Part shown: piece after piece, positions 39,808 to 48,491 of the stretch
How positions within the stretch are numbered: position 1 is the first letter of the stretch
Layout: the number at the start of each line of letters is the position of its first letter
Source of the DNA: Acidobacteriota bacterium
GTDB lineage: Bacteria; Acidobacteriota; Holophagae; Holophagales; Holophagaceae
DNA length: 64,000 nt
Assembly: GCA_021794095.1 (NCBI GenBank)
Contig: JAJYRN010000006.1
Location: 62,001-126,000 of the forward strand
Direction of reading: 5' to 3'
Made by a program: the position numbers and the translations under genes
The notes under the pieces: model-generated
Told to the model about the DNA's origin: nothing
Databases searched by the model: none
Seen by the model: only the letters and a program-made list of their open reading frames with translations

Positions 39808-40715
39808 TCTCTGGTGGGCCGCGCGCGGAGGGCCTCCACGAGGTGCCGCTGGCCCGGAGCCAGATCCCAGAGCCACCGCTCGGCCCCCACCACGGCCAGA
39901 CCCAGGCGCACGAGGGCCGTGCGGACATCCACGCCGGCCAGGGCGTCCCGGGCCTCCAGCGCACCGGTCTCCGCCCGCAGCTGCCGGGTCCAGGGATCCT
40001 CCCAATCCCCCAGCGCCAGCCGCCCCCCGCTGAACACCACGGCCCGGTCGTGAACCAACCACAGGTCTGCGCCGCTCGCCGCCAGGGTCTCTAGGAAGGC
40101 CGTCACCGTGCGGGCTGTCCAGGCCTCCAAGGCTTCCGCCAGGGGATCGGTCCGCTCGGGATCCGCCACCCAGGGCGAGGCGGGCGCGAAGGCCGCTTCG
40201 ACCAGGGATTCCGCCAGCACGCCGAACTGGCCCATGAGGTTGGCCGCGAGGATGGTGCCGGGGCGATGAACCGCGATCCAGGCCGCCAGGGCCACCGGGC
40301 GGGGCTGGAGTGAGGGCAGAAGCCCCGCCAGGCGCAGGGCGGCCGTGGCGGGATCCCGCCGGCGTTTCGACCAGGGTTCCATCACCGCCCGGCGCACCGT
40401 GGCCTCCAGATCGGTCAGCGCCCCGGTGGCGTCCTCGAAGATCCAGGGCACCCAGCGGCGGTGGCGCAGGAGCGTCCGCAGCCGGCTCCAGGGCTCCGCA
40501 TCCCAGCCCACCGTCGCGGCGGGCGCCTGGTCCCAGGGCACCTCCAGCCCCGAGCCGGCGCCCAGCACCAGCACGGGCCGCCCGGGGTCTGCCGCCTGCA
40601 GGCCCTCCCCCAGGAAGGCCCGGATCCTGGCCAGATGCGCCTCCCAGGCGGACCGATCCCGCGCCAGGAAGGCGTGCTGCTCGTGGCGCAGCAGGCGGGA
40701 CAAGGGCTTGGACAT
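39786..40715 (-). CDS. Unrecognised protein with a possible methyltransferase-like fold
   Basis: 309 residues. The section GRPVLVLGAGSGLEVPWD (about residues 46-63) resembles a Rossmann-fold SAM-binding motif I, and VGWDAEPWSR could be motif II. The Trp/Arg-rich region after it and the C-terminal half match no family I can name. It begins MSKPLSRLLRHEQHAFL. It is divergent from lipA by 39 bp and its 3' end overlaps bufC in the opposite direction. A role in the peptide system is possible but unsupported. Confidence 0.6.
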   Translation of the reverse strand: MSKPLSRLLRHEQHAFLARDRSAWEAHLARIRAFLGEGLQAADPGRPVLVLGAGSGLEVPWDQAPAATVGWDAEPWSRLRTLLRHRRWVPWIFEDATGALTDLEATVRRAVMEPWSKRRRDPATAALRLAGLLPSLQPRPVALAAWIAVHRPGTILAANLMGQFGVLAESLVEAAFAPASPWVADPERTDPLAEALEAWTARTVTAFLETLAASGADLWLVHDRAVVFSGGRLALGDWEDPWTRQLRAETGALEARDALAGVDVRTALVRLGLAVVGAERWLWDLAPGQRHLVEALRARPTRDQALRNP

Positions 40716-40754
40716 GGCTCGATCCTACGGGAAACTGGAGGATCAGGAGGCCCG

Positions 40755-41690
40755 ATGCCCCGTTTCTCGAAGCGTGCCGGCCGCGAGGTGCTGGATGGCC
40801 ATCCCCGGCTGCCCGAGTGGATCACCAAGGAACGCGTGAAGCTCGGCGACCTTCACGCCATGAAGACGGATCTCCGCGCCTCGGACCTGCACACGGTCTG
40901 CGAGGAGGCCCGCTGCCCCAACCGCACCCACTGCTTCACCCAGGGCACGGCCACCTTCCTGCTCATGGGCGAGGTCTGCACCCGGGCCTGCGGCTTCTGC
41001 AGCATCCAGAGCGGCAAGCCCCGGTCCCTGAACCCCGCGGAGCCCCAGGACACCGCTGAGCGCGTGGCGGCCCTGGGCCTGCGGTTCGCGGTGCTCACCA
41101 GCGTGAATCGGGATGACCTGCCGGATGGCGGCGCCGCCCACTTCGCCGAGACGGTGCTGGCCATCAAGCGACGCAACCCGGGCGTGGGCGTGGAGGTGCT
41201 GGTGCCCGACTTCCTGGGCGACCTGGACGCCGTGGCCCGTGTCGTGGCCGCTGGCCCCGCCGTCTTCAACCACAACACGGAGACCGTGCCGAGCCTCTAT
41301 CCCGAGGTCCGGCCCGCGGGTCGCTTCGAGCGCAGCCTCGCGGTGCTGCGCCACGCCAAGGCCCTGGGCACCTCGCTCTACGGCTCCGCCTTCCGCACCA
41401 AGAGCGGCCTCATGCTGGGTCTGGGCGAAACCGAGGCCGAGCTGATGACGGTCTTCGAGGCCCTTTCGGGCGTCGGCGTGGACATTCTCACCCTGGGCCA
41501 GTACCTGCGCCCCACCCGCCACCAGCTGCCGGTGAAGCGGTACGTCCACCCCAACGAATTCGCCGAACTCGAGCGGAAGGCCAAAGCCCTCGGCTTCCAG
41601 ACCGTCTACGCCGGACCCCTGGTGCGCTCCAGCTTCAACGCCCACGAGGTGGCGGAGAGGGGCGGCCCCGGGGGGGCGGAGCACACCTGA
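40755..41690 (+). CDS. lipA: Lipoyl synthase
   Basis: 311 residues of a radical-SAM lipoyl synthase. The auxiliary cluster motif CEEARCPNRTHC and the radical-SAM motif CTRACGFC are both complete, and RSSFNAHE carries the C-terminal Ser that ligates the auxiliary cluster. It inserts two sulfurs into octanoyl groups on lipoyl-dependent enzymes. A strong AGGAGG lies 5 bp before the ATG at 40755. lipB is not adjacent; the gene appears to be alone. Confidence 0.97.
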   Translation: MPRFSKRAGREVLDGHPRLPEWITKERVKLGDLHAMKTDLRASDLHTVCEEARCPNRTHCFTQGTATFLLMGEVCTRACGFCSIQSGKPRSLNPAEPQDTAERVAALGLRFAVLTSVNRDDLPDGGAAHFAETVLAIKRRNPGVGVEVLVPDFLGDLDAVARVVAAGPAVFNHNTETVPSLYPEVRPAGRFERSLAVLRHAKALGTSLYGSAFRTKSGLMLGLGETEAELMTVFEALSGVGVDILTLGQYLRPTRHQLPVKRYVHPNEFAELERKAKALGFQTVYAGPLVRSSFNAHEVAERGGPGGAEHT

Positions 41691-41756
41691 CCCGCTACGA
41701 AGCCTGCGGAGACCGGACCATCGGCGGTAGCATCCGGAATGGAGCCGGAGATCCCC

Positions 41757-42128
41757 ATGCCCCATTGCATCCTGGACGTCTCGGACAACCTGCTGGATTC
41801 GCCGGATTGGCAGGATCTGCTGGGCGCCATCCACCGGACACTGGTGGGCACGGAGCTCTTCTCCGAAACCGACATCAAGAGCCGGGTGATCCGCCACGAC
41901 ACCTTCCGCGTGGCCGATGGCGCCCCGGACCGGGCCTTCGTCACCCTGGAGGTGCAGGTTCTCGAAGGGCGCCCGGATGAGGTGAAGGCCCGGATCAGTG
42001 ACGTCCTGCTGCCCGTCCTGACGGGGGCCTTCCCTCGCAGCGCCACCGGGATGAAGCTGAACATCACGGTTCAGGTCAGCGAGTTGCATCGTCTGAGTTA
42101 CCGGCGGCACCAGAGCCAGCCCGGCTAG
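41757..42128 (+). CDS. 5-carboxymethyl-2-hydroxymuconate isomerase (CHMI)-like tautomerase
   Basis: 123 residues starting Met-Pro (PHCILDVSDNLLDSPDWQ). Removal of Met would expose Pro1, the base in the tautomerase superfamily. The central SRVIRHDTFRVADGAPDRAFVTLEVQVLEGR resembles CHMI (HpaF), which acts in homoprotocatechuate breakdown. No other catabolic genes are present, so the physiological substrate is doubtful. GGAG lies 7 bp before the ATG at 41757; an in-frame ATG at 41739 would bury the proline and is less likely. Confidence 0.82.
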   Translation: MPHCILDVSDNLLDSPDWQDLLGAIHRTLVGTELFSETDIKSRVIRHDTFRVADGAPDRAFVTLEVQVLEGRPDEVKARISDVLLPVLTGAFPRSATGMKLNITVQVSELHRLSYRRHQSQPG

Positions 42129-42161
42129 CCTCCGCCCCGCCCGTGTCCGCCAGGAGCTCCC

Positions 42162-42368
42162 GTGTCTGAACCCATCACCCCCCGCCAGTTGATCCTGCTC
42201 CAGCTCGTGGCCAAGCATCCCGATGTGGCGCGGGACCATCTGGTGAAGGCCGGGGCTACGGATCTGGACCTGGTCTACCTGGAGCGCCACGACCTCATCC
42301 GGGAGCGGGAGCTGGGGCACTACCGGGTGTCCCACCTGGGCCAGCAGGTGTTGAAGCGGGGGATCTGA
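42162..42368 (+). CDS. Small winged-helix-like protein, unknown
   Basis: 68 residues (start SEPITPRQLILLQLVAKHP, end HYRVSHLGQQVLKRG) from a GTG with GGAG nearby. The helix-turn pattern and final beta-hairpin-like segment resemble the winged-helix of PadR/MarR-type proteins, but the protein is too short to be sure. It follows the CHMI-like gene by 33 bp, so the two may be one transcript. No ligand domain is present. Confidence 0.55.
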   Translation: MSEPITPRQLILLQLVAKHPDVARDHLVKAGATDLDLVYLERHDLIRERELGHYRVSHLGQQVLKRGI

Positions 42369-42438
42369 GCCAGCCCGCCGTCCGCGTCTCCCTCCCGCCT
42401 TGGCGGGCCCTCCCGATCCCTGCATCCATTCGGCGCCC

Positions 42439-43692
42439 ATGACCACGCCACCGCCCCGTTCCAGCCCTCTCGCGCACGATCCCTGGCCTCCCGCCGTCAA
42501 GCTCATCATGGCGGCACGGTTCGCCCGCAGCGTCGGCCAGGGGGCGCTGGTGGTGGGTTTCACCCTCTACCTGCACGCCCTGGGCTGGCACGCGGCGCCC
42601 ATCGGCGGGCTGCTGTCGGCCGCGCTGCTCTTCGGGGTGGCGCTGACGGTACTGATCGGGCCAGCCAGCGACCGGCTGGGCCGCAAGCCGTTCCTGCTGG
42701 CCTACGAGGGCGTGCTGATCCTCAGCGCGCTGCTGGCCCTCTCCAGCAGCGCCACCTGGGTGCTGTCGCTGGGTGCCGTGCTGGGCGGGTTCGGGCGCGG
42801 GGCCAACGGCGCTGCCGGTCCCTTCGGCCCCCTGGAACAGGCCTGGCTGGCCCAGGGCCTGGCCCCCTCCCAGCGGGCCCGGGTCTTCAGCCTCAACTCC
42901 ACCCTCGGCTTCACCGGCATGGCGGTGGGCGCCCTGCTCGCGGGACTGCCCGCGGCCTGGGGGCACCTGTGGCCGGGGTCGCTGGCCTATCGGCCCCTGT
43001 TCGCGCTGCCCCTGCTGGGCTCGCTCCTCGGGCTCGCCCTGATCCTCCGGGCACCGGACGCGCAGCAGCCAAAGCCTGCCGCCAGCTCCGGGGCCACCGC
43101 AACGGAAGGAACCGCCACGCGCCGGGCGGAGAACCGGCAGCTCCTGCGCCTGGCTTTCGCCAACACGCTCAATGGTTTCGGGATCGGTCTGGTGGCGCCC
43201 CTGATGGCGTACTGGTTCCTGCGCCGCTTCGGCCACGGCCCCGCCAGCATCGGCCTGGCCCTGGCGGCCGGGTTCGTGCTGGCGGCCCTCGGCGGTCTGG
43301 TCGCGGCGCGCATCTCCAATCGGCTGGGCGTGGTGCGCACCGTGGTGGTCATGCGCGGGGTGGGCCTGGTGCTGATGGTGCTCACCCCCTTCATGCCGCT
43401 CTTCGGCCTCGCCGCCGCCCTGTGGGCCGTGCGGGCCGCCTTCAACCAGGGCACGCTCGGGGTGCGCCAGGCGCTGACCATGGGCCTGACCCGCCAACAC
43501 CGCCAGGGCCTGGCCGCCACCGTGAACAACGTCTCCATCCAGGTGCCGCGCGCCATCGGGCCGGCCATCGCTGGCCTGATGCTCCAACGTGGCTGGCTCA
43601 CCGCGCCCTTCGTGGTGGCGGGGGTCTTCCAGTTGGCCTACGTGTTCGTCTACCAGCGCTTCTTCGGTAGCCTGGACGCCGCCACCGACTGA
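42439..43692 (+). CDS. MFS transporter
   Basis: 417 residues, 12 predicted transmembrane segments. GPASDRLGRKPFLLAYEG is the loop 2-3 MFS signature, and a second short version appears in ARISNRLGVVRTVVVM in the other half. The pattern resembles drug/metabolite antiporters. Substrate unknown. I start at the ATG at 42439 (MTTPPPRSSPLAHDPWPPAVK), since the upstream frame has a poor start context. A strong bidirectional terminator follows the stop. Confidence 0.83.
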   Translation: MTTPPPRSSPLAHDPWPPAVKLIMAARFARSVGQGALVVGFTLYLHALGWHAAPIGGLLSAALLFGVALTVLIGPASDRLGRKPFLLAYEGVLILSALLALSSSATWVLSLGAVLGGFGRGANGAAGPFGPLEQAWLAQGLAPSQRARVFSLNSTLGFTGMAVGALLAGLPAAWGHLWPGSLAYRPLFALPLLGSLLGLALILRAPDAQQPKPAASSGATATEGTATRRAENRQLLRLAFANTLNGFGIGLVAPLMAYWFLRRFGHGPASIGLALAAGFVLAALGGLVAARISNRLGVVRTVVVMRGVGLVLMVLTPFMPLFGLAAALWAVRAAFNQGTLGVRQALTMGLTRQHRQGLAATVNNVSIQVPRAIGPAIAGLMLQRGWLTAPFVVAGVFQLAYVFVYQRFFGSLDAATD

Positions 43693-43708
43693 CGGTCTGG
43701 ATGCCTGT

Positions 43709-43755
43709 CCGCAGAAAGGACCGGGGCGCGGGCTGCTCCCCGGCCCTTTCTGCGG
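43709..43755. terminator. Bidirectional terminator between MFS gene and prolyl oligopeptidase
   Basis: CCGCAGAAAGG-A-CCGGGG pairs with CCCCGG-C-CCTTTCTGCGG: a 17-bp stem with one mismatch around an 11-nt loop. It sits between two convergent stop codons. U-rich tails are weak, but the stem is very strong. Confidence 0.7.
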
Positions 43756-43764
43756 TGGATGGCC

Positions 43765-45891
43765 CTACTTCAACTGGTCCCAGAGGAAGTCGTAGGCCAG
43801 GGCGTGCATGGTGGCCGCCTGCTTGTTGTCGGCACCGGCGCCGTGGCCGCCTTCGAGGTTCTCGAAGAACCACACATTCGGGAGGCCCATGCCTTCCATC
43901 TTCGCGGCCATCTTGCGGGCCTGCGCAGGGCCCACGCGGTCATCGCTGGTGGTGGTGTAGAACAGCACCGGCGGGTAGTGGGTGGCCTTGTTCACGTTCT
44001 GGTACGGCGAGAAGGTCTTGATGAAGGCCCACTGCTTGGGATCATCGGGGTTGCCGTACTCGGCGATCCACGAGGCGCCGGCCGACAGGTGCGTGTAGCG
44101 CTTCATGTCCAGCAGGGGTACCTCGCAGGAGATCGCCCCGAACAGATGCGGGTACTGGGTCAGCATGTTGCCCATCAGCAGGCCGCCGTTGCTGCCGCCC
44201 TCCGCGCCGAGGTGGGCGGGCGAGGTGACCCCCCGTTTGATCAGATCCTCGGCGACCGCGGCGAAGTCCTCGTAGGCGCGGGGCCGGTTGGCCTGGAGGG
44301 CGGCCTGGTGCCAGCGCGGGCCGTACTCGCCGCCCCCGCGGATGTTGGCGACCACATAGACCCCGCCGCGATCCAGCCAGGCCCGGCCGATGCTGCCGCT
44401 GTAGAACGGCTGGAGTGAAATCTCGAAACCACCGTAGCCATAGAGCAGGGTGCGATTCATGTGGTCCAGCTTCAGGCCCTTCCGGGCGATCTCGAAGTAG
44501 GGCACGCGGGTGCCATCCTTCGAGGTGGCGAAGTGCTGGCTCACCTCGTCCTTCGAGGCGTCGAAGAAGGCCGGGCTCGTCTTGATCGTTTCCGCATGGC
44601 CCTTGCCCAGCACGCCGCGTTCCAGGGAGGGGGGCGTGAGGAAGCCGGTGACCGAGAGCCAGTACTCGTCGCTGTGATCCGGATCGGTGCCCACCACGCT
44701 CACCGTGCTCATCGCCGGGGCGCCTGGCATGGCCGCCTGCGCCCAGGCGCCCGCCTTCGCGGGGGGCGTCAGCACCTCCAGCCGGCTCTTGACGTCATCC
44801 AGCACATCGAGGATCAGGTGGTGCCGGGTCCACGCGTAGCTCGACAGCGCCGTGTGCGCGTTGGGTTGGAACAGCACGGTGAAGGCGCGCTTCCCCGCCA
44901 TGAAGTCGTCGTAGTTCGTGGCCAGCAGGGCGCCGGAGGGGTAGGTCGCCCCGCCCACGGTCCACGGGGACCGCGGCTGCACCAGCAGCCATTCCCGGTG
45001 CGGATCGGCGCTGGCATCCGTGGGCACATCCACCCGAACCAATTTGCCGTGCTTGCGCTGGTACATCACGCTGTGGAAGAAGTCGGTCGAGACCCCCACG
45101 AAATCACGCTCGAAGCCGGGGGTGCGGTCGTGGAAGGCGGTGACAGCCATGTCGCTGGGCTTGCCTTCATATACGGTCGTGGCCGTGGCCAGGGGTGTTC
45201 CCCGCGTCCATTCCTTCGCGATGCGCGGGTAGCTGGATTCGGTCATCGAGCCCGGCCCGAAGTCGGTGCCCACGTAGATGTGGTTCTGGTCAATCCAGCC
45301 CACCTGGCTCTTGGCGATCGGCAGATCAAACCCATCCTTCACGAAGGAGCGGGTCCGGAGGTCGAACTCGCGCACGGCCACCGCATCGCCCCCATCGGGC
45401 GACAGCGAGACCAGGAAACGGTCATAGGCGGGCTTGAGCCCCTGCGCGCCCTTGAACACCCAGCGCTTGCCCTCGGCCTTGTTCAGCGCATCCACATCCA
45501 GCAGCACCTCCCATTTCGGGTGGGCCTTGCGGTACTCGGCCAGCGTGGTGCGCCGCCAGAGGCCGCGCGGGTGCGCCTTGTCCTGCCAGAAGTTGTAGAG
45601 ATAGCCGCCCATCCGCCGGACGAAGGGAATGCGGGCGTCCGAATCGAGCACCTGGAGGATCTGCGCGCGGGTCTGCGTGAACTCGGGCGACTTCATGAAC
45701 TGCTTTTCCGTCAGGGCGTTCTGCGCCTTCACCCAATCCAGGGCGCGGGTTCCGTGGATCTTTTCCAGCCACAGGTAGGGATCGTCGGAAGAGGTGGCAG
45801 AGCTTGCAGGTGGATGACCCTGCGCGTAGGCGAGGCCGCTCAGCGTGGCACCAAGCGCCAGCGCGAGCCCGATGGAGGTCTTCGATGCCAT
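43765..45891 (-). CDS. Secreted prolyl oligopeptidase family serine peptidase (S9)
   Basis: 708 residues. Signal peptide: SIGLALALGATLSGLAYAQ. A beta-propeller region (~residues 45-430) precedes the alpha/beta-hydrolase domain. The nucleophile is in GAEGGSNGGLLMG, the Asp in TTSDDRVGPAQARKM and the His in GGHGAGADNKQ. The YGYGGFEISLQPFYSG block is typical of prolyl oligopeptidase. It cleaves short peptides after proline; the signal peptide makes it periplasmic or secreted, unlike the cytosolic mammalian enzyme. The ATG at 45891 is chosen because the signal peptide begins there. Confidence 0.92.
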   Translation of the reverse strand: MASKTSIGLALALGATLSGLAYAQGHPPASSATSSDDPYLWLEKIHGTRALDWVKAQNALTEKQFMKSPEFTQTRAQILQVLDSDARIPFVRRMGGYLYNFWQDKAHPRGLWRRTTLAEYRKAHPKWEVLLDVDALNKAEGKRWVFKGAQGLKPAYDRFLVSLSPDGGDAVAVREFDLRTRSFVKDGFDLPIAKSQVGWIDQNHIYVGTDFGPGSMTESSYPRIAKEWTRGTPLATATTVYEGKPSDMAVTAFHDRTPGFERDFVGVSTDFFHSVMYQRKHGKLVRVDVPTDASADPHREWLLVQPRSPWTVGGATYPSGALLATNYDDFMAGKRAFTVLFQPNAHTALSSYAWTRHHLILDVLDDVKSRLEVLTPPAKAGAWAQAAMPGAPAMSTVSVVGTDPDHSDEYWLSVTGFLTPPSLERGVLGKGHAETIKTSPAFFDASKDEVSQHFATSKDGTRVPYFEIARKGLKLDHMNRTLLYGYGGFEISLQPFYSGSIGRAWLDRGGVYVVANIRGGGEYGPRWHQAALQANRPRAYEDFAAVAEDLIKRGVTSPAHLGAEGGSNGGLLMGNMLTQYPHLFGAISCEVPLLDMKRYTHLSAGASWIAEYGNPDDPKQWAFIKTFSPYQNVNKATHYPPVLFYTTTSDDRVGPAQARKMAAKMEGMGLPNVWFFENLEGGHGAGADNKQAATMHALAYDFLWDQLK

Positions 45892-45980
45892 GGGGTGCTC
45901 CTGTTTCAGGTGAGGCGCAACCATTGTGACACGAGGTAGCGTTCTTGCCAGCAACGCACCGGGTGCGCCCAGGCCGCCGG

Positions 45981-46044
45981 TGTTTCTCGCTGGTCCGAGT
46001 CCTTTAGAATCTTGTCCCCTGGTGCGCCCAGCTGGACTCGAACC
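45981..46044. repeat. 64-bp direct repeat, copy 1 (contains a tRNA-Arg 3' fragment)
   Basis: Identical over 64 bp to 46124-46187. Its last 25 bp equal the CCA end, acceptor strand and T-arm of tRNA-Arg, but the rest of the tRNA is missing, so this is a tRNA 3'-end fragment. A further 11-bp piece of the acceptor end (GGTGCGCCCAG) occurs at 45962-45972. Confidence 0.9.
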
Positions 46045-46075
46045 GCCACCGGCTGGCCCCGGCCATCACGCCTCC

Positions 46076-46096
46076 GGTCCGACATCGAGTCGGACC
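46076..46096. repeat. Perfect 8-bp hairpin between the two tRNA-end repeats
   Basis: GGTCCGAC-ATCGA-GTCGGACC, flanked on both sides by TCCGG, lies in the 79-bp spacer between the direct repeats. It resembles a small REP-like or transposition-generated palindrome; nothing further is identifiable. Confidence 0.6.
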
Positions 46097-46123
46097 TCCG
46101 GCTATGGCCTACCGGGCCGCCAT

Positions 46124-46187
46124 TGTTTCTCGCTGGTCCGAGTCCTTTAGAATCTTGTCCCCTGGTGCGCCCAGCTGGACTCGAACC
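46124..46187. repeat. 64-bp direct repeat, copy 2 (overlaps the intact tRNA-Arg 3' end)
   Basis: This copy covers 25 bp of the functional tRNA-Arg 3' end and 39 bp downstream of it. Together with copy 1 at an offset of 143 bp it shows that the tRNA end plus flank was duplicated. Confidence 0.9.
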
Positions 46188-46239
46188 AGCGACCTGCGGC
46201 TTAGAAGGCCGCTGCTCTATCCACCTGAGCTATGGGCGC
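46163..46239 (-). tRNA. tRNA-Arg (anticodon UCU), CCA encoded
   Basis: 77 nt forming a complete cloverleaf. Acceptor GCGCCCA pairs with TGGGCGC, followed by A and CCA. The D-arm holds AGCTC and GGTGGATA. The anticodon stem GCGGC encloses CTTCTAA with anticodon TCT, which reads AGA. The T-arm is CTGG-TTCGAGT-CCAG. The gene encodes its own CCA end. A partial copy of its 3' end lies 143 bp downstream. Confidence 0.95.
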
Positions 46240-46260
46240 GAGGGGGCGGATGGGGCCATT

Positions 46261-46773
46261 CTAGCGGGGTGAGCTGGGTTCGAGCTCCAGGAGACGGATG
46301 GCGTAGCGGGGATGTTCGAAGGGCTGACTGTCGGGAAAGCGGGCAAAGAGCCATCCACGGTAGAGCTGGTGGCCATGCTCGGTAATGAGCACCTGGGCGG
46401 CCGGGTTCTGAGGGGCGTCGCTGCGGCTGGTAATCACCCCGTTATCCAGGGTGAAATCGGGCACCAGGGCCAGGATACGGAACGTGAGGCTGCCGCCTGG
46501 CAGGGTGAAATCCTGGCCCCTGGACACGAGGTAGGTCGCCTCCTGGCGCTGCGTCAGATCAATCACCCCGATCTTCATGCCCGTCCAGCGCGACCGCACG
46601 GAGGGCGCGAGCCGCAGGGCCGGGCCCATGGCCGCGGAAGCGGACGCCGCGGGCGCGCCGCCGGCCTGGACCGGGGCGGCCATCACCAGGTTCCGGTCGC
46701 CCGCGCGGCGGCAGCCGGGCGCCACCAGGGCAAGGGCCAGGGATGCGGCGCACAGCATGGGACGGGATGTCAT
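46261..46773 (-). CDS. DUF2155-family periplasmic protein or lipoprotein
   Basis: 170 residues. An N-terminal hydrophobic segment (LCAASLALALVAPGC) could be a signal peptide with a weak lipobox (APGC). From about residue 70 the sequence (TYLVSRGQDFTLPGGSLTFRI, YRGWLFARFPDSQPFEHPRYA) matches DUF2155, whose hallmark is a GW(M/L)FA segment followed by EHPxY. Function of the family is unknown. GAGGG lies 9 bp before the ATG at 46773. The open frame continues upstream through tRNA-Pro and must not be used. Neighbours are the two tRNA genes. Confidence 0.8.
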   Translation of the reverse strand: MTSRPMLCAASLALALVAPGCRRAGDRNLVMAAPVQAGGAPAASASAAMGPALRLAPSVRSRWTGMKIGVIDLTQRQEATYLVSRGQDFTLPGGSLTFRILALVPDFTLDNGVITSRSDAPQNPAAQVLITEHGHQLYRGWLFARFPDSQPFEHPRYAIRLLELEPSSPR

Positions 46774-46882
46774 CAACAAACCCTCACTGGGAGTTCCCGG
46801 GGCCTGGATCCTGCCGGAGCGGTGGATGAAGGGTGGGAGGGCGCGAACCGTGTCTGGGGGCCGGACATGCCTCTGATCCTGC

Positions 46883-46959
<77 letters not shown>

Positions 46960-47052
46960 ACGAGGCTCCAGGATACCTCAGGGGCGGATTCACGCTGAGG
47001 GCGGATTGTGCCGATACAGTCCATGACGTCCAGTCGGGACACGGAGGTCCCC

Positions 47053-47352
47053 ATGGCGCTCTCTGACGACTTGCCCATCACGCACGTGGATCCCATCACC
47101 CGGGTGGGGGCGGTGTTGCGCGGCCAACGGGTCGGCGCCATCCAGCTTCCGCCCGGCGTGGTGCCGCCCGTGGGCCAGCGGCTTCAGTCGGCCTGGCAGC
47201 GCCGGAGGCAGGGAGGGAAGGGCTCCACCACCGATGCGGAGGAACCGCCCGTGGCGGTGGATCCTCCGGAAACCTATGGGGAGCACGGGGAGCTGCATCC
47301 TGCACATGGCGGCCTGGAAGCCGCCGGCCCCTGGGTGGACCTGACCGCCTGA
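47053..47352 (+). CDS. Unknown 99-residue protein
   Basis: Starts MALSDDLPITHVDPITRVGA, with GGAGG 5 bp before the ATG at 47053. It is rich in Pro, Val and Arg, has one basic stretch (QRRRQGGKG) and no membrane segment or signal peptide. I recognise no family. The strong ribosome site and the start of a clean frame support it as real. It is followed 19 bp later by the end of a convergent gene. Confidence 0.5.
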   Translation: MALSDDLPITHVDPITRVGAVLRGQRVGAIQLPPGVVPPVGQRLQSAWQRRRQGGKGSTTDAEEPPVAVDPPETYGEHGELHPAHGGLEAAGPWVDLTA

Positions 47353-47371
47353 TCCGCTGCCACCGGGCATC

Positions 47372-48478
47372 CTAGCGCGAGGAGACTGCCACACTGCGGA
47401 GGTTCAGGCCCTGACGCTGGAGGTTGAAGATTTGGCCCGCGAGGGCGATGCCCAGCTGGGTTTCCAGTTCCTCCTTGCCGCGCCGCGCCGCGCCGGCGGG
47501 CGGGAGGGCGGCGATGGCTGCGGGCGTCAGGTTGCTGGACCAGCTGAGGTCGAGGGCGAAGGAGATTCGCTTGTCCTTGCTGCTGAGTTCACCGGCGACA
47601 TGGCTCATGCGTCCGTCCGGGCCGTAGCCGACCCGCAGCCAGCCGGGGCCTTCAAAGCCGCGGCTGCTGTTGGTGATATCCACAGCCTGCAGATGGCCGC
47701 CCTGGCCGTAGGCAAAGGTCATGCGGGTGTGCACGCCCTGCTCGTTGTTGCGGAAATCCATGCGCTGGGGCAGGTGGGTGGTCTTGTCCACCAGAATCTC
47801 CATGTGCCCGCGCTTCCAGAAGCCGAGGCTCTGGGCCATGCTCTGTTCGCGCCGCTTGGCATCCCAGGGGCTGGTGGGCGCGTCGAAGACGATGCGCTCG
47901 ACCTTCTGGCCGCCCAGGGAGTCCTCCCCGGCGAGCCTGGCCTTGAAGGTGCCTGCATCCACGTAGACGGCCTTGACCTCGTTCACGACCTGCTGGAACC
48001 AGGACATCCAGGTGAGGGGGGCGTCCGTGTCGGGCAGATCCACGCGGGTGGTGTAGGCGTTCAGATCCTTGCTGTAGAGGAAGCCCCGGTCACCGCGGCG
48101 AGCATAGAGCAGGTTCCCGAAATCCCCGGTGAGGTTTGTGCGGAAGTCGCCGTTGGCGAAATAGGTGCCATTGACCGTGAGGTTGGCCTGGCCGCCCTGG
48201 CTGTGGGACTGCAACTGGCCGTTGCTGAGCTGGTTCACCTTCCGGTTCACCGCAGCCCCACTGAGGGCGATGCCGAGCGTTCCATCCACTCGGACCGCGG
48301 TGATTCCCTGGTAGGGCTGGCCGAACCAGTGGGCGCTCACCGCGTCCAGGGTCTCCATGAAGGCGTGGCGCGCCGCGTCGGCGGTGGATGCCTTGGCCGG
48401 GGCTCCTGCGGCTGCAAGCGGCATCTGGGGCGCCAGCAGGCCCGCGGCCAGCAGAAGCGAAGGGATGGACAGACGCAT
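47372..48478 (-). CDS. Secreted protein of unknown function, outer-membrane-lipoprotein-carrier-like beta fold possible
   Basis: 368 residues. Signal peptide LSIPSLLLAAGLLAPQMPL with cleavage near AAA-GAP. The mature protein alternates short beta-prone segments (FRTNLTGDFGNLLYARRG, THLPQRMDFRN, VHTRMTFAYGQGGHLQAVD) similar in flavour to LolA/DUF2092-type proteins, but I cannot assign it. GGAGG precedes the ATG at 48478. The open frame continues upstream but lacks a ribosome site. Probably periplasmic. A zinc-ribbon gene ends 13 bp upstream and could be co-transcribed. Confidence 0.65.
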   Translation of the reverse strand: MRLSIPSLLLAAGLLAPQMPLAAAGAPAKASTADAARHAFMETLDAVSAHWFGQPYQGITAVRVDGTLGIALSGAAVNRKVNQLSNGQLQSHSQGGQANLTVNGTYFANGDFRTNLTGDFGNLLYARRGDRGFLYSKDLNAYTTRVDLPDTDAPLTWMSWFQQVVNEVKAVYVDAGTFKARLAGEDSLGGQKVERIVFDAPTSPWDAKRREQSMAQSLGFWKRGHMEILVDKTTHLPQRMDFRNNEQGVHTRMTFAYGQGGHLQAVDITNSSRGFEGPGWLRVGYGPDGRMSHVAGELSSKDKRISFALDLSWSSNLTPAAIAALPPAGAARRGKEELETQLGIALAGQIFNLQRQGLNLRSVAVSSR

Positions 48479-48491
48479 GGGACCTCCAGAT

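Noticed and set aside
46020-46044. Second tRNA-Arg gene
   Set aside because: Only the CCA end, acceptor strand and T-arm are present; D-arm and anticodon arm are missing.
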